Shown here one piece after another: positions 10,266-22,244 of a stretch of DNA of 64,000 bases (position 1 is the first letter of the stretch; the number at the start of each line of letters is the position of its first letter). The notes under the pieces are model-generated. The model made no database searches, was not told where the DNA came from, and saw only the letters and a list, made by a program, of their open reading frames with translations. Made by a program: the position numbers and the translations under genes. The DNA is from Scalesia atractyloides (lineage: Eukaryota > Streptophyta > Magnoliopsida > Asterales > Asteraceae): the NCBI GenBank assembly GCA_947069175.1, contig CAMTDV010000022.1:35899476-35963475 (forward strand). The letters are read 5' to 3'.

Positions 10266-12540
10266 TGTCACACCCCGACCCGCAGCGAAATAGGAGATCG
10301 GGGCATGATTGGGTTAACTCGAGAGCTTATGACTTGCTATTACTTGTTTTAAATATTCACTAATTCATATCAAGTATCTCACAATACAAATAATTAACAT
10401 AAACAATTACAAACACAAGACGGTGTTTATAACAAGTATATTGCACTAATTCATTTCTTGTTAACTAAGGCCCATCCTATGTCCAATCTTCTCTTCGTAC
10501 ATGTTCACCTGTATCATGTGTAAAAATGGTTTTGGGTCAACAACGGTTGGTGAGTGAATCTAAGTTAAACATTTAAACAGTTTGTTAAATTGGTTATTTC
10601 AATAAAAATGTGCATGGACCATATATGAGCATATGTATATATAATTAAATCATAAACCACATAATATCAACAATGAACATATGAACATGATGAATGATGA
10701 ACTTGAGATCAAGGCTCAATCAAACGGAGCCGATCTAATGAGGCATCTGATGCTCAACTCGTATCCCACGAGAAACTGATGGGCCTTAAATGAATGATTG
10801 CACTAAAATGATAAAATGTAACCACACATAACCACAACAAACAAATATACACATTAGATCACATAATATCAACAATGAACATATGAACATGATTAATGAT
10901 GAACTTGAGATCAAGGCTCAATCAAACGGAGCCGATCTAATGAGGCACCTGATGCTCGGCTCATATCCCACGAGGAACTGATGGGCCTTAAATGAATGAT
11001 TGCACAAAAATGATAAAATGTAACCACACATAACCACAACAAACAAATATACACATTAGATCACATAATGGTGGTTGGACATGTATTTGTATAAATAAAG
11101 TAAATTACGACACATGATACACCCCAAAACGTGAATAAAAAAGGGAATTTGTAAGGATTCACTCACAGTGTTTGCGTTTTTAATCCTTAGTGAAAAACCG
11201 CACGAGAATAAGGAGAAAATCAATTGATAAGCGTGATTTAAGCTAGACAAACGAATGTAACAAACAAAGTAAACGTTATGCTAGGCATAGCTAACTGAAC
11301 GAACATAACATGTTAGACTCGTTGAGCCTAACGAGCCTCTACAAGGCTATGAAAAGCCTAAAGACGAGCCTAAACTAGGATACCTTAATGAGCCTAATGC
11401 TCCTTAACTAAGAACCTAAACTAAACTAATTAAACTAAGAAAGCAAAAATAAATGAATATTAAAAATTAAAAAAAAACAATGAAAGGAAGATTACCTCGA
11501 AAAAGAACTTTACAAAATGAGAAGAGCTTGAAGGGCAGCACCTCCTCGTCAAAAGTGGAAATAAAAACTACTACACACCACACCCAAAGGGTATTGTGCT
11601 TGTGGAGCCACCAAATTTGGTTATTCCACTTGTTTATACTCAAACTAGGAGTTGCCAGCTATAAAGAACCAAGCAAGGGTATTTATAGGTGTGAAATAGA
11701 GCAGAAAATGGTGATTGGGGTGATGTGGGATAACTTTAAAACAAGATTTTCGAGTCTTTCAAATCAGCAACAAACACCAAACTTGTTTTCGCGATTCTCG
11801 CTTCGTTATAACTCCGTTTCGCGCATGGTTTTCGCCTACGTTCATTATTTTCAGAGTACTATCATATGGAAGAGAGTAATCAAACATCCATGGTGTCGAG
11901 AATTGGGCTTAAATCTTGGGTCTTGATGCGGGTCGAGGGTTATGTTCTAAAACTTGTGTTTGTGATTCCCGTTACGCTGGAGCTCAGTTTTATGCACCAT
12001 TTGAACCTACTTAATCCTAAGTATACCAAGTATATCTTGGAGCTTTGAATGGACCAGAATGATAGCTCAAGGATGGGGAAAAGTTAGCAAGAAAGTCACC
12101 CGAAAGTCATCTTATGACAAAACTAAGAATACGACATGTAGAGTTTTTTACTTGCGATCATTTACATCTAAACTCTCCAAAACACAATGTCCTATCTTAA
12201 GGCATGTATATAATAAAGTTTGAATGATAAGAAGGTTAGGATGTGATGTGTTAGGTATGTTCACGAGGTCTCCAAGTTGATTAACTTAAGGAAAACCTTA
12301 GTTTTAGACCTTGAGATATAGAGGGTTGCTTCAAAATACATTGAAATGAATTTACTAGGTTGTCTAAAACATGTATAAGACTATAAATCACCAGATATGA
12401 TAACATGTATGATCAAAACATAGAATTCAAGAAATTTTATTGCTTAAACATTAAACAACATTACTTGAATATGAAGACGGATCCAGTTACAAAAACAGGT
12501 CGGGTTTTAGGATTCATTCATTTTTTTGACGAATGTTACA
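10266..12540 (-). repeat. 3' LTR of element B
   Basis: It reads TGTCACACCCCGACCCGC at its left edge and TGTTACA at its right edge on the plus strand. It contains a 202-bp direct duplication (10659-11062). It matches 16423-18701 along its whole length. An open frame of about 148 codons at 11480-11926 is not conserved in the other LTR and is not a gene. Confidence 0.92.
10659..11062. repeat. 202-bp direct duplication in LTR B
   Basis: Two units, each containing CAAGGCTCAATCAAACGGAG and CTGATGGGCCTTAAATGA, lie head to tail. The other LTR carries the same pair (about 16814-17220), so the duplication predates the insertion. The related solo LTR at 21305 has a single unit. Confidence 0.88.
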
Positions 12541-12596
12541 GTCTCCCCTTCTTTCGGAAATTTCGTCCCAAAATTAGGAGGTAACCATTTAGCTCT
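12541..12596 (-). promoter_or_regulatory. polypurine tract, element B
   Basis: On the minus strand a purine run ending AGAAGGGGAGAC lies directly before the LTR start TGTAACA, with the upstream GGGACGAAATTTC motif common to this superfamily. It should prime plus-strand DNA. Confidence 0.8.
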
Positions 12597-12635
12597 TTAA
12601 CATTTGGAGGGTAAAGGTAATTCAAAAGGGATTGT

Positions 12636-12835
12636 AGTGTTTAAGGATTTTGGAATTGAAAATTTTAACAAAGGTTTAATGTGGTGGAGTTGCTCAAGTG
12701 TTTTGTTTGTTGGTGAGACCAAGTGTTTAAGGATTTTGAAATTGGAAATTTTAACAAAGGTTTGATGTGGTGGAGTGGCTCAAGTGTTTTGTTTGTTGGT
12801 GAGACCCGGGTTTGAATCCCTGGTCCACTATTTTA
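12636..12835 (+). repeat. 86-bp tandem duplication with tRNA-like boxes
   Basis: Two 86-bp copies (12636-12721, 12722-12807) differ at a few positions. The second runs into GGTTTGAATCC at 12809-12819, close to a tRNA B box (GGTTCGANTCC), with TGGCTCAAGTGT at 12776-12787 resembling an A box. The boxes are about 21 bp apart, short for a tRNA. A decayed tRNA-derived SINE is possible but unproven. Confidence 0.4.
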
Positions 12836-13143
12836 TATTTCTTATTTATATTTAAAGTTTTGAAATGTTACATATCAGACCCCTTAACTCTACTATCCGA
12901 ACTAACTTGGCTACTAACTAATATTACCTTAAAACTCACTTTAAAACCTAACTAGATTTTATTAATGATTTTAATTGTGATATTAATTAAATTAAATTAA
13001 TAAATAAATAAGTCGATAAATAAATTTAAATTAAAGAGTAAAATCTTTCAACGGTTTTTTATTTCGCGAAAATTTCTGAAGTTTAAAGGTTATGATCCGC
13101 ATTTCAAAGTGGATCGGACTTCTGGATACCCGTTTTTGGCGGA

Positions 13144-13195
13144 TGTTATAGTCTCCCCTACTTTTAGGAATTTCGTTCCAAAATTAGGAGGGAAT
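13144..13195 (-). repeat. second polypurine tract/LTR-head copy, element B
   Basis: TGTTATA followed by GTCTCCCCTACTTTTAGGAA and TTTCGTTCCAAAATTAGG repeats the true LTR junction found at 12534-12590, 610 bp away. The intervening stretch therefore looks like an LTR head followed by a new tract. Confidence 0.75.
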
Positions 13196-14120
13196 CGTTC
13201 TTGAGGGTTAGTTAATAGGGTTTCTTATAGATTGGATCTCGAGTATGCTAGGTAATAAAAATCTCGATGATGCTAAGGATATACATAACCAGGTGAGTGT
13301 GAAGTTTGGATTTTGATTGAGGCGGTAACATTCCTAGTAAGGGTTGAATACCCTGCTACATGAATCGCTTTTTGATACCTGAGGTGTAAAAATGAAAAGT
13401 GTTGTAACACGGAGATGGCTAACTGGATATTGTCTCATGATAAGGGGTTTTGAGAAAATCGAAGCGTCATAATGATAAAGTTACATCACAAAACGAAATC
13501 ATCAACCACATCGTTATCCAAATTGAGATTGACACTACTTACACAAAACTTCCCATAACCATCTAACAATGCTTTTGATCACCAGACAAGAACACTTATA
13601 TATAGGAAGTACCTGCGGCGTATCCACCATGTCCTTGTCAAATTTTCATTGGCCTTGTTATTAAGTCACGATTAGTTCTATGTGACTCATCCTAAAATTT
13701 ACCAAACATAAACAAACACAACAACCCATGCTTGAATCTCGAATCCGAAGAGAGCAAGACTAAATGACGGTGGTACCTCTCTCATGTGTTATGAGGAAGT
13801 GGTCAGTCTATGAAAAAGTGAGACACGACCCAACTTCCCTAAATGATGAGACGGGGTTCATCGTGATGTATGATGACACGAATAACATAAAATTTAATCG
13901 ATGTATAGAGACATGTAATGAAACATGTTGGCATAGCGTGATATAAATTGCATTAATGACATTAACATGAAATAATGAAATCTTGAAACATTATTACCCA
14001 AATTGAAAACAATGGTAATTTGAATAGTCAGGACAAGAAATGGAATTTGTTAAAGCTTGGATTGGGAATAAAAATAAAATAAACAACTGGAGTAGAGTCT
14101 TGTGTCTTCATGATGGGAGA
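13195..14120 (-). other. conserved non-coding 3' internal region of element B
   Basis: No protein-coding frame is recognised. Blocks here recur in the plus-strand relative at 46650-46831 and 49442-50379, including a TATA-like CTATATATAAG (minus strand, 13595-13605) preceded by GGACATGGTGGATACGCC. Conservation between separate elements suggests a shared cis function or just common ancestry. Confidence 0.6.
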
Positions 14121-14124
14121 AAGA

Positions 14125-15459
14125 CTAGTTAGGTTGTTCGTTCGCACCGTCGTTCACCTCAACTGGGTTTGTGCTGACGTTGTAGGCTCTCCCTCTTGCT
14201 GGTGGGGGTGCTGGGTTTACCTGGTTTGCTTGGTTAACTGGATTTGCTTGGGCTTGAGCGTTGATGATGTTAACTAACCTAGGGCACGTGTTTCTGAAAT
14301 GAGTAGGATCACCACAATTAAAGCAAGCTCGAACATATGGCACCATGGGGTAATGCGGTGGTTGGTAGGGCTGGATCATGTTTTGGGCGAGAGGTGAAAC
14401 TTGGTTTTGAGGAGTGCGACACGTGTTACTCAAATGGCCATAACGCCCACAATTGGCACATAGACGACAGGGTACGGTGAGTTGGTGGTGATAGTGGCAG
14501 GTGTTGCATTGAGGGTGGGGACCAGTGTTGGGTTCTTGTTTGGGTAAGTTAGGTTGGGTGCCATTTGGGTGATTGGGATGGCTTGGAGTGGTACGGCTTG
14601 TGAAGTTGGGTTAGTCGAGGCAATAGCATAGTTTTACCGTCACGCTTTCGTTTGGTATCAGAACGGGAGAATGTTTTGATCTTGGTTGTCTTTGGCTCTT
14701 CCACTGAAACCTTGTCAGTTGTGCCCTTCTTTTTAAAGTCTCCATTTCGGATATGGTTTTCGGTGAGTTCGGTGGCTAATTCTATTGCAGCTTCCAATGT
14801 CACAGGTACAGTGCTCATCCCGGAATCCTGGATACCAGAAGGAAGACCCCTAATGTAATGTTCAATGAGATGGTAAGGAGGAGTGAACATATTTGGGACC
14901 ATCTGGTTCAGCTCGAGGAAACGCTTGTTATAGGCCATATGGTCTCCATCATTTTGCTTTAAGCGGTAGAATTTGTCCTCCAACTTCTTGATCTCACTCC
15001 TAGGACAGAACCGTTTAGTCATTAGTTCCTTGAGTTGTTCCCAAGTTAGGGCCACAACAGCTTTAGCCCCTCTTCAACCCTTTTCAGCGTTCCACCAGGT
15101 TAAAGCTGCGCCAATGAGACGACCGATAGCATAACAAACCTTGCGATCATTAGGGCAGTCACAATTTAGGAAGGTGCTTTCCATTACCTCGAACCATCGC
15201 AGGAGTGTAGTGACCCTTCTGTTCCCTCATATTTTGGGGGGTCACAAGACTTGAAGTGCTTATAGGAGCACTTGGATGTAGTTGCGGGAGCATTTACAGC
15301 GTTTGGTTCGACTTGATTAACTTGGTTATTAGTGAGGGCTTGTTGAACTTGGATCACAATGTTAAGAATCACGGCGGCCATTTTCTTGACAATTTGGGCA
15401 GCCATGCGTCTACTGGAGTTTCCGGTTCTTTTTCCTTCAAGAAGGTGCCTAAAGGACAT
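14125..15459 (-). pseudogene. gag: gag of element B
   Basis: Read on the minus strand it starts near 15459 or at the inner Met of MAAQIVKKMAAVILNI. It includes CSYKHFKSCDPPKYEG, the core LTWWNAEKG (about 15080), LTWEQLKELMTKRFCPRSEIKKLE (15055 on), and PYHLIEHYIRGLPSGIQ. Two intact zinc knuckles follow, CANCGRYGHLSNTC (14419-14460) and CFNCGDPTHFRNTC (14284-14325). It ends with a Pro/Asn-rich tail and a stop at 14125-14127. One TGA near 15066 and frameshifts near 15200 and 14545 break it. Gag would package element RNA. No protease or pol follows in 1.6 kb of further internal sequence, which marks the element as gag-only. Confidence 0.88.
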
Positions 15460-16406
15460 CTACAGGAATTCACGCAAACAAGATTGTGAGATTCTGTTGA
15501 TAGATTTGCTAGCAGGGATGCAAAAAAAAAATATAAACATATGATAAAATGAAAACTTTGGGGTGTATTTGAAAACAATAACTTATGATAACACAACACT
15601 TTTAAAGTTTTCTTGGGCTTTGCTCGTAATTGGGCCTTACATGCCGTCATACTTCACCTTCATAATCATGTGGGCCCCCATGATTACTGGGATTTCATGG
15701 TTCACATGTGTTAGCCTAGTAACGTACACCTGGAGAAAATCGAGAAATTTGAATGTAACGTATGAAAGTAGGAGTGCATCCAGGTGTGGACACGGTGACA
15801 CCTCAAAGTGGGGTTGGTTCACATGACGTTTGGTGTGGCATGCTTGGCCTAATAGGTCCCTCGTACTATTATCAGTAGTCCCCAGGTAGACAAACTAGTC
15901 CGTTAATTCGGATTTATACGAATGCCAAACCTAGACAGGACATCCCGACTACCGTTACTCGAACCCTTCCAGTTACTACATGTCCATCATATGAACTCAC
16001 CTTGATAAATTTTGAAAACGAAAAACATCACAAAAGTTTGAATAACATAAAAATAAGTATTTGGAAAATGAAGAGAAATGTTTCAAAAATTTAAAGGAAA
16101 TCGAGAACTTATAAATAAGGGTTTCATAAGTTTCGTATGGTACATTTCAGGTGGAGTGATATGTATATATGTAACATATATGTAGACTTCATGACATAAT
16201 TATAACACAATGCACGTATCACATAATCAAGTAACAAAGAGAGTGCTTGCATGCGTTTCTGTGTGAAAGGAAAGGAATTTAAATGTCTGGGCAATAGGAA
16301 ATCATAAGTCAAACAAAACATGAAATCACATAAGCACATTGGTCCTAGTTGACTAAAGTATAGATTCTAAGAGTCTAATAACCTATCCTATATCCCTAAA
16401 GTCAAT
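15460..16406 (-). other. 5' leader of element B
   Basis: This is untranslated sequence between the primer-binding site and gag. The block at about 15830-15990 is conserved in the relative at 53330-53500. No coding signal is recognised. Confidence 0.6.
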
Positions 16407-16420
16407 GGCTCTGATACCAA
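16407..16420 (-). promoter_or_regulatory. primer-binding site (initiator tRNA-Met), element B
   Basis: The minus strand reads TTGGTATCAGAGCC two bases inside the 5' LTR, matching the complement of the plant initiator tRNA-Met 3' end (TGGTATCAGAGC). Confidence 0.9.
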
Positions 16421-16422
16421 TT

Positions 16423-18701
16423 TGTCATACCCTGACCCGCAGCGGAATAGGTGATCGGGGCATGATTGGGTTAACTCGAGAGCTTATGACTTGCTGTTAC
16501 TTGTTTTAAATATTCACTAATTCATATCAAGTGTCTCACAATACAAATAATTCACATAAACAATTACAAACACAAGACGGTGTTTATAACAAGGATATTG
16601 CACTAATTCATTTCTTGTTAACTAAGGCCCATCCGATGTCCAATCTTCTCTTCGTACCTGTTCACTTGTATCATGTGTAAAAATGGTTTTGGGTCAACAA
16701 AGGTCGGCGAGTGAATCTAAGTTAAACGTTTAAACAGTTTGTTAAATTGGTTATTTCAATAAAAATGTGCATGGACCATATATGAGCATATGTATATATA
16801 ATTAAATCATAAACCACACAATATCAACAATGAACATATGAACATGATGAATGATGAACTTGAGGTCAAGGCTCAATCAAACGGAGCCGATCTAATGAGG
16901 CATCTGATGCTCAACTCGTATCCCACGAGGAACTGATGGGCCTTAAATGAATGATTGCACTAAAATGATAAAATGTAACCACACATAACCACAACAAACA
17001 AATATACACATTAGATCACATAATATCAACAATGAACATATGAACATGATGAATGATGAACTTGAGATCAAGGCTCAATCAAACGGAGCCGATCTAATGA
17101 GGCACCTGATGCTCGACTCGTATCCCACGAGGAACTGATGGGCCTTAAATGAATGATTGCACTAAAATGATAAAATGTAACCACACATAACCACAACAAA
17201 CAAATATACACATTAGATCACATAATGGTGGTTGGACATGTATTTGTATAAATAAAGTAAATTACGACACATGATACACCCCAAAACGTGAATAAAAAAG
17301 GGAATTTGTAAGGATTCACTCACAGTGTTTGCGTTTTTAATCCTTGTGAAAAACCGTACGAGAATAAGGAGAAAATCAAATTGATAAACGTGATTTAAGC
17401 TAGACAAACGACTGTAACAAAAAAAGTAAACGTTATGCTAGGCATAGCTAAATGAACAAACATGATATGTTAGACTCGTTGAGCCTAACGAGCCTCTACA
17501 AGGCTATGAAAAGCCTAAAGGCGAGCCTAAACTAGGCTACCTTAATGAGCCTAATGCTCCTTAACTAAGAACCTAAACTAAACTAATTAAACTAAGAAAG
17601 CAAAAAATAAATTAATATTAAAAATAAAAAAATCAAAGAAAGGAAGATTACCTCGAAGAAAAACTTTACAAAATGAGAAGAGCTTGAAGGCCAGCACTTC
17701 CTCGTCAAAAGCGGAAATAAAAACTGCTATACACCACACCAAAAGGGTATTGTGCTTGTGGAGCCACCAAATTTGGTTATTCCACTTGTTTATACTCAAA
17801 CTAGGAGTTGCCAGCTATAAAGAACCAAGCAAGGGTATTTACAGGTGTGAAATATAGCACAAAATGGTGATTGGGGTGATGTGGGATAACTTTAAAACAA
17901 GATTTTCGCGTCTTTCAAATCAGCAACAAACACCAAACTTATTTTCGCGATTCCCGCTTCGTTATAACTCCGTTTCGCGCACGGTTTTCGCATACGTTCA
18001 TTATTTTTAGAGTACTATCATATGGAAGAGAGTAATCCAACATCCATGGTGTAGAGAATTGGGCTTAAACCTTGGTCTTGATGCAGGTCAAGGTTTATGT
18101 TCTAAAACTTGTGTTTGTGATTCCCGTTACGCTGGAGCTCAGTTTTATGCACCATTTGAACCTACTTGATCCTTAGTATACCAAGTATATCTTGGAGCTT
18201 TGAATGGACAAGAATGATAGCTCAAGAATGGAGAAAAGTTAGCAAGAAAGTCACTCGTAAGTCATCTTATGACAAAACTAAGAATACGACATGTAGAGCT
18301 TTTTACATGCGATCACTTACATTTAAACTCTCCAAAACACAATGTCCTATCTTAAGGCATGTATATAATGAAGTTTGAATGATAAGAAGGTTAGGATGTG
18401 ATGTGTTAGGTATGTTCACGAGGTCTCCAAATTTTTTGATTAACTTGAGGAAAACCTTAGTTTTAGACATTGAGATATAGAGGGTTGCTTCAAAATACAT
18501 AGAAATAAATTTACAAGGTTGTCTAAAACATGTATAAGACTATAAATCACCAGATATGATAACATGTATGATCAAAACATAGAATCCAAGACATTTTTTT
18601 GCTTAAACATTAAACAAAATTACGTGGAATATGAAAACGGATCGAGTTACAAAAACAGGTCGGGTTTTAGGACTCATTAATTTTTTTTGGCGAATGTTAC
18701 A
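16423..18701 (-). repeat. 5' LTR of element B
   Basis: It runs from TGTCATACCCTGACCCGC at the left to TGTTACA at 18695-18701, followed by target repeat ATATC. It is collinear with 10266-12540, including the 202-bp duplication. Confidence 0.92.
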
Positions 18702-19400
18702 ATATCAAATCCCGCAAGATCATGGGTAAAAGGTTTATCGGAATGGAATGATTCTTAATAGATATAACACATCCTTCAAGAATCTTGGAAGCTAACTCTA
18801 TTGTACCATCTGCCATTTCTACTTTGAACGATGTTTAAAAGTTCTTATGGACGGATTTAATAGTTTATAAACTTATGGTCTACAAAACATTTATCAGCTC
18901 CAGAATCAAACAAGACACGTGCATAAATGTTATTAACAAGAAACGTACATGTTATAACATTTATATCTTTCACTGCTTCCTTTGCGGTTAGTTGGAAGGC
19001 TCGTGCATTAGACTTCTTAGCTTCCGGAGGTTTAGCATTTCCATCAGTTGTACGCTTGGGACAATTGGTCCTTATGTCGCCTTTCTCACCACATCCATTA
19101 TAAAAAACATTCTTTAGTCTTTGCACTCATGAGATTTGTGGCTGGTTCTCTTGCAGATGCCACACGGTTTCGGTTGCTATTCTGTCCGACATTTCCCTAG
19201 TGTCGCCTTCCACAAGTCTTACACCATGGCCTTCCACCACTTTCAGTTGTTGTTCTGTCCAACACTTTCGGTTGCTGTTCTGTCCTTATGTCAATAAACT
19301 AAACTTGACATGGAGTTATAGTCGGATACATATTTCTAGCAATCCATGTTCTTCATAGTGAGAGTTAAGAATTCAAACTCCACTTTTTCAACCTCATGTG
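18702..19400 (-). pseudogene. element D left copy: gag zinc knuckle and protease start
   Basis: The minus-strand frame at 18857-19126 reads a degraded zinc knuckle (GCGEKGDIRTNCPKR, with the first Cys and the His lost) and then a protease start with LFDSGADKCFVDHKF, the gypsy aspartic motif in DSG form. It continues from 10265 across element B. The homologous uncut region is 33282-34186. Codons stop at 19396-19400 (ATGTG), where a solo LTR is inserted. Confidence 0.82.
19396..19400. repeat. target-site duplication ATGTG (left)
   Basis: ATGTG recurs at 25286-25290 right after TGTTACA. The uninterrupted copy shows one ATGTG at 34182-34186 in the same gag context. Confidence 0.9.
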
Positions 19401-22244
19401 TATAGCACCCCAACCGCGTAAAACAACAAAACATGGCGGAAACGTCGGGGAGTCATGTCACAGAACTATTGTTTCACAACACATGGTACGTAAAGTTTTG
19501 TGTTATTGAATTTAATTGTTAACATTGTCTTGCAAATTTTAAAGTCACTAAGGTCCAAGTCTGCCCTATGTGAAGCATGCTCAAATTCTAACATTAGCTC
19601 CTAAACATATATGAAAATAAAATGTCAGCATAAAAATGCCTATGAGTAACGTAGGTTTTGTGATAAAGATTCATGGCTTTGAAAGTAAAAAAAGAAATGT
19701 TTAACTATTACAAAAGTAGCCATGATCCTTCACAAAAATGTTTCTTTTATAAATCATGAAAATCAAATGATTTAAAAAAATGATGCATGGTTAACTTAAT
19801 AACCAAAATAACTCGTGCCATATATAAACCAAATGTCTTTTATAAACAAATGTCTATGTATAAACCAATGTCTTGCATGACAAACAAAAGTCTTGTTTAA
19901 ACAATAAAATAAATGTCTTGTATAAAATAACGAAAATGTCGTCTCGTCAAAATGTCTAGTATAAAACAGGTGTTTTGAATTAAACAAAGCTCTTGTTTAA
20001 ACAAAAACTCGTCTTAAATCAATTGCTTTTATTGTGTAGACACATATATATGGATTGTTGGTAAATACATTCAAGCCTTGTTGACTGTCGGATAAACCCT
20101 TATAAAGACAAAGGTTTATCAATTGTTCATCGGATTCTGTCATTCCCTAAAGTCACTTCCAAACAAACCTAGGAAACGGGAACGAGATTGTCAATCTTAT
20201 GGTACCATTACATCCCGTCGGTCGGCGTTATCAATGTTAATGAATGTATCATTGTATAATCAACGCACCAATATGTCTTGAACAATGTAAGCATGTCAGG
20301 AAAACGTTTTGAAATCATGTACTTGGCATACTAAGTCAATATACCAAGCAAAAATGTCTTTGAAATCATGTACTAGGTATGCTAAGTCAACATACAAAGT
20401 AAAAATGTCTTTAAAATCGTGTACTAGGTATGCTAAGTCAACCTACGAAGCAAAATGTCTTTGAAATCATGTACTAGGTATGCTAAGTCAACATATGAAG
20501 CAAAATGTCTTTGAAATTATGTACTATATGTATAGATAAGCAAAACATGTACAATGTCATGAAAACAAGAAAGTAGTGATAGACACATACGAATCACCCA
20601 AAACATTTGAAAACGTAAAAGAGGGGGCTATGTACTCACTTGGGATTGCGTAAATGTCTTGTTGAAATGATCAAACAAAACTCAAGGATTGAAGAGTTCA
20701 TGTGTGTCCTAATGTATCGAAAAACTATGTTAATGTGTCGAGACTTTAATCGGAGGATTGGATAGAATGAGGTCTTATAAACCAAACGAGTGTTGGGACT
20801 TATATGATATGGTTTATAATACCTTAGATTCTGATTTGGAAGAGTTTCTAGTGTTTTGACCCGTTACGACTTGTTAAAATGGTTTCCGCCACTTTAACGG
20901 GTTGCAAGCGTAACTATGGGTTTGGATTTTTTTAATATATTTTATGATGAGTCTTATAGGACAAAACAAGTTTGATTATGTTATAATATGAGTTTAGATG
21001 TCAAAACTATGGTCTTACATGTTTAAAACCATTTTATGCGTCGAAAGGGTGTTTTAGGTATTTTTAAAGTACATAAAATCGACTCGTCCTATAACTAACC
21101 AAACTATATGACTGACTATAAGGTATAACCTCAGAGGGTGATTCCCTAAATTACTATGGTCATCATTGCGCTTGGTCGAATCCTAAGATTGACCGAACAG
21201 GTCAGATTCGAAAGCCAAAGCGGTAGTAAAACCGCTTGACTTACGACTAAGAAATAAGCACCAAATTAGAAATGAAGAGTTAGACATGCTTGAACATGTC
21301 TAATTGTCACACCCCGACCCGCAATGGAATAAAAGTCGGCGCATGATCACCAAAGCTCATGTATTTACTAAGAAGTTTCATATTTATTAAATTCAAATTA
21401 AAATTTAAATATCCAACAAAAATTTCATACAAACACAATAAAAATCTAAATGTTTGTCCCAACACAATAACTTGTTTATTCTTCTAGGCCATCCTAAGTA
21501 TTTCTTTCCTCAACTCGATCACCTGTATCATGTGTAAAACAGAGGAAATTTTGGGTCAACAAAAGTTGGTGAGTGAACCTTGATAAAACATTTAAATAAT
21601 TGCTTATTATGTTTATTAAAGAAAATTGTGCATGAATCACATGTGAGCAAATATATATATGTAACCAATCACAAACCACATTGAATGAATATATGACATG
21701 AATGATGATGTATCTGAGATCAAGGCTCAATCAAACGGAGCCGATCTAATGAGGCACCTGATGCTCAACCCGTATCCCACGAGTAACTGATGGGCCTAAT
21801 GAAAATGAGTGCACTGAAATGATAAAATGAATCCACATATAAACCACACTACAAGCAATACACATTTGATCATGAAATGATATAAGCACAAGTGTTTAAA
21901 TAAAATAAAGAAATGATACGACACATGATACACCCAAAACGTGATTAAAACGGGAATTTATAGAGATTCACTCACATTGGGTGCGTATTCTTGAGTGGAA
22001 GAGAGAGAGAGCACGAGTTTGGGAATTTAATCGGTGAGAAAGTACTAACCTAGAAATAGTAACGTGATAAATAAGCAAACTAATATTTCGGGTTAAAACA
22101 TGTGTTTAGATTTTTAAGTTTTTTTCGTGGATTGTACTATATTTTAATCCCTTAAAAGAATATATATTTAACCTTCCATTTAAATAAGTACAATAGAATT
22201 GAAATAAATAAAATAAAAATAAATCTTGTCAGTCTGACAAGGTC

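Larger units (their letters stand above)
10266..18701 (-). mobile_element. element B: complete gag-only LTR retrotransposon
   Basis: It has two LTRs of 2275 and 2279 bp, a 5-bp target duplication (ATATC), a primer-binding site matching initiator tRNA-Met, a purine tract, and 3.9 kb of internal sequence with a gag gene and no protease, RT or integrase. This is the layout described as TR-GAG: a non-autonomous element that supplies its own Gag and borrows enzymes. The two LTRs show five differences in their first 100 bases, so the insertion is not very recent. It sits within the protease codons of element D's left copy, and the right copy of D shows the empty site. Confidence 0.9.

Noticed and set aside
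11480..11926. 148-codon open frame in LTR B
   Set aside because: It is not conserved in the other LTR (about 17630-18080), where the frame is disrupted, and the protein has no recognisable composition or motif.
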